Translations under genes and position numbers: made by a program
Assembly: GCA_021613535.1 (NCBI GenBank)
Contig: CP075495.1
Location: 2,418,001-2,482,000 of the forward strand
DNA from: Adineta vaga
Taxonomy: Eukaryota; Rotifera
Reading direction: 5' to 3'
DNA length: 64,000 nt
Notes under the pieces: generated by a model
What the model was told of the DNA's origin: nothing
Seen by the model: only the letters and a program-made list of their open reading frames with translations
Databases searched by the model: none
Shown: positions 63,302 to 64,000 of the stretch, one piece after another
Layout of the letters: every line of letters begins with the position of its first letter
How positions within the stretch are numbered: position 1 is the stretch's first letter

Positions 63302-64000
63302 CTAGAATAAGAAATGAAAATTCTAATCGGACTAAGTATATACTTATATTCTTAAGTGTTTGAAGGAAGAAGACTCGAGGCAAATTATGTGATTTTTAGT
63401 TTTAATCGGATTTTGAAATGACAGAAACATATGGAGATTAACTAATGATCAACTGAATCTTAAATAAACAAATTCATCTATGAAATCTGTTACGAAATAT
63501 TGCCGAAGAAATGTTTTAGACTTGATTGAAAAATTCTTCATCATTTATTTTTCTGTCATAACAAAACAAAAAAAATCAATGACAGATATTGACAGGATTG
63601 AATTAGAAAAGATTGTCTGTCATTATGAAAGATAAAATCTGTTATTTAATATGTTCGAACGTTTTGTTTTCTTTTTAGGCAAAGAAAAAAAAATTACAAC
63701 ATATAAATCATTTTTTTTCCTCTTTTTATTCAAAGAAACCAATCAATTCAACTCTTTTGTAAAAGATTATGTTAATAATTCGTTAGTTATAGTTATAGTT
63801 TCTATCTTCTCTTCGAATTAATACCTTGAAATGTATATATATTTGCTCCGACATGACATTCTTCGATTGACGTCATTGAAAACACTCGTACTATATCCTA
63901 TGATTTTGACAATCATCTTTCTCTCGCTTTTCTATTAGCGGGCAAATACACTTGTATGACAGGACGTACTCCACGAAGGCTAATGGTTCGAACGGCATGA
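63302..64000. other. Presumed K+ channel intron; possible plus-strand exon at the very end
   Basis: No minus-strand exon with M1 is seen. On the plus strand a strong acceptor (pyrimidine-rich, TTTTCTATTAG) ends at about 63939 and is followed by less AT-rich sequence that stays open in one frame to the window end (reading QIHLYDRTYSTKANGSNGM). This may be an exon of the next gene or chance. Confidence 0.3.

Noticed and set aside
63936-64000. Possible tRNA because of GGTTCGAAC near 63991
   Set aside because: The flanks do not form a T-arm stem, and no A box or acceptor stem is found upstream.

Overview
The window is a piece of an animal nuclear genome. Nearly every gene is split by many short GT-AG introns (mostly about 45-70 nt). 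The DNA is strongly AT-rich, the standard genetic code fits every gene, and all recognisable genes have clear metazoan orthologs. The AT richness, short introns, gene packing and the many T-rich AG acceptors just before start codons suggest a spliral-type invertebrate, most likely a bdelloid rotifer (inference; no rRNA or mitochondrial marker is present).

Layout. 0.15-5.5 kb (+): SFSWAP splicing regulator (5' end outside the window) and mitochondrial SHMT2. 7-8.4 kb (-): an atypical class A GPCR. After a 3.6 kb gene-poor stretch comes a TTLL10-like glycylase (+, 11.9-14.8 kb) with a frame break near its 3' end. It is followed convergently by a run of minus-strand genes: FANCB (14.9-17.5), RPS27A with a very divergent ubiquitin moiety (18.0-18.6) and LCLAT1 (18.8-20.4). 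LCLAT1 is divergent from MCFD2 (+, 20.8-21.3). 24-28.4 kb (-): two tandem PROP/unc-42-type homeobox cassettes, only one of which has a visible N-terminal exon. 29.6-35.5 kb (-): MRPL42, MANF, PPIL4 and poly(A) polymerase. 36.6-45.3 kb (+): a small unknown ORF, ENAH/VASP, an R7-type RGS protein (with one frame-breaking exon), a four-TM protein with a PY motif, and two tandem DPY30 genes. 46.4-53.7 kb (-): RAP1GAP with two alternative N-termini. 56.1-61.8 kb (+): DNA topoisomerase II. 62.0-63.3 kb (-): the 3' part of a TASK-type two-pore K+ channel.

Functional themes are housekeeping RNA processing (SFSWAP, PPIL4, PAPOL), genome maintenance (FANCB, TOP2, DPY30), secretory pathway and ER (MCFD2, MANF, LCLAT1), and neuronal or G-protein signalling (GPCR, R7 RGS, RAP1GAP, TASK channel, PROP homeobox). 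There is no operon of related functions. Exon coordinates were derived by hand from splice signals; for most genes the exon lengths sum to a multiple of three, which supports the models. Human comparisons rest on remembered family sequences, not on a database search.

Most notable observations: the homeobox cassettes that can share one 5' exon, the lysine-poor ubiquitin-like leader of RPS27A, frame discontinuities in TTLL10 and RGS, MANF without its CXXC motif, a DRY-less GPCR, and a cluster of CCGTWWW motifs in a noncoding island.
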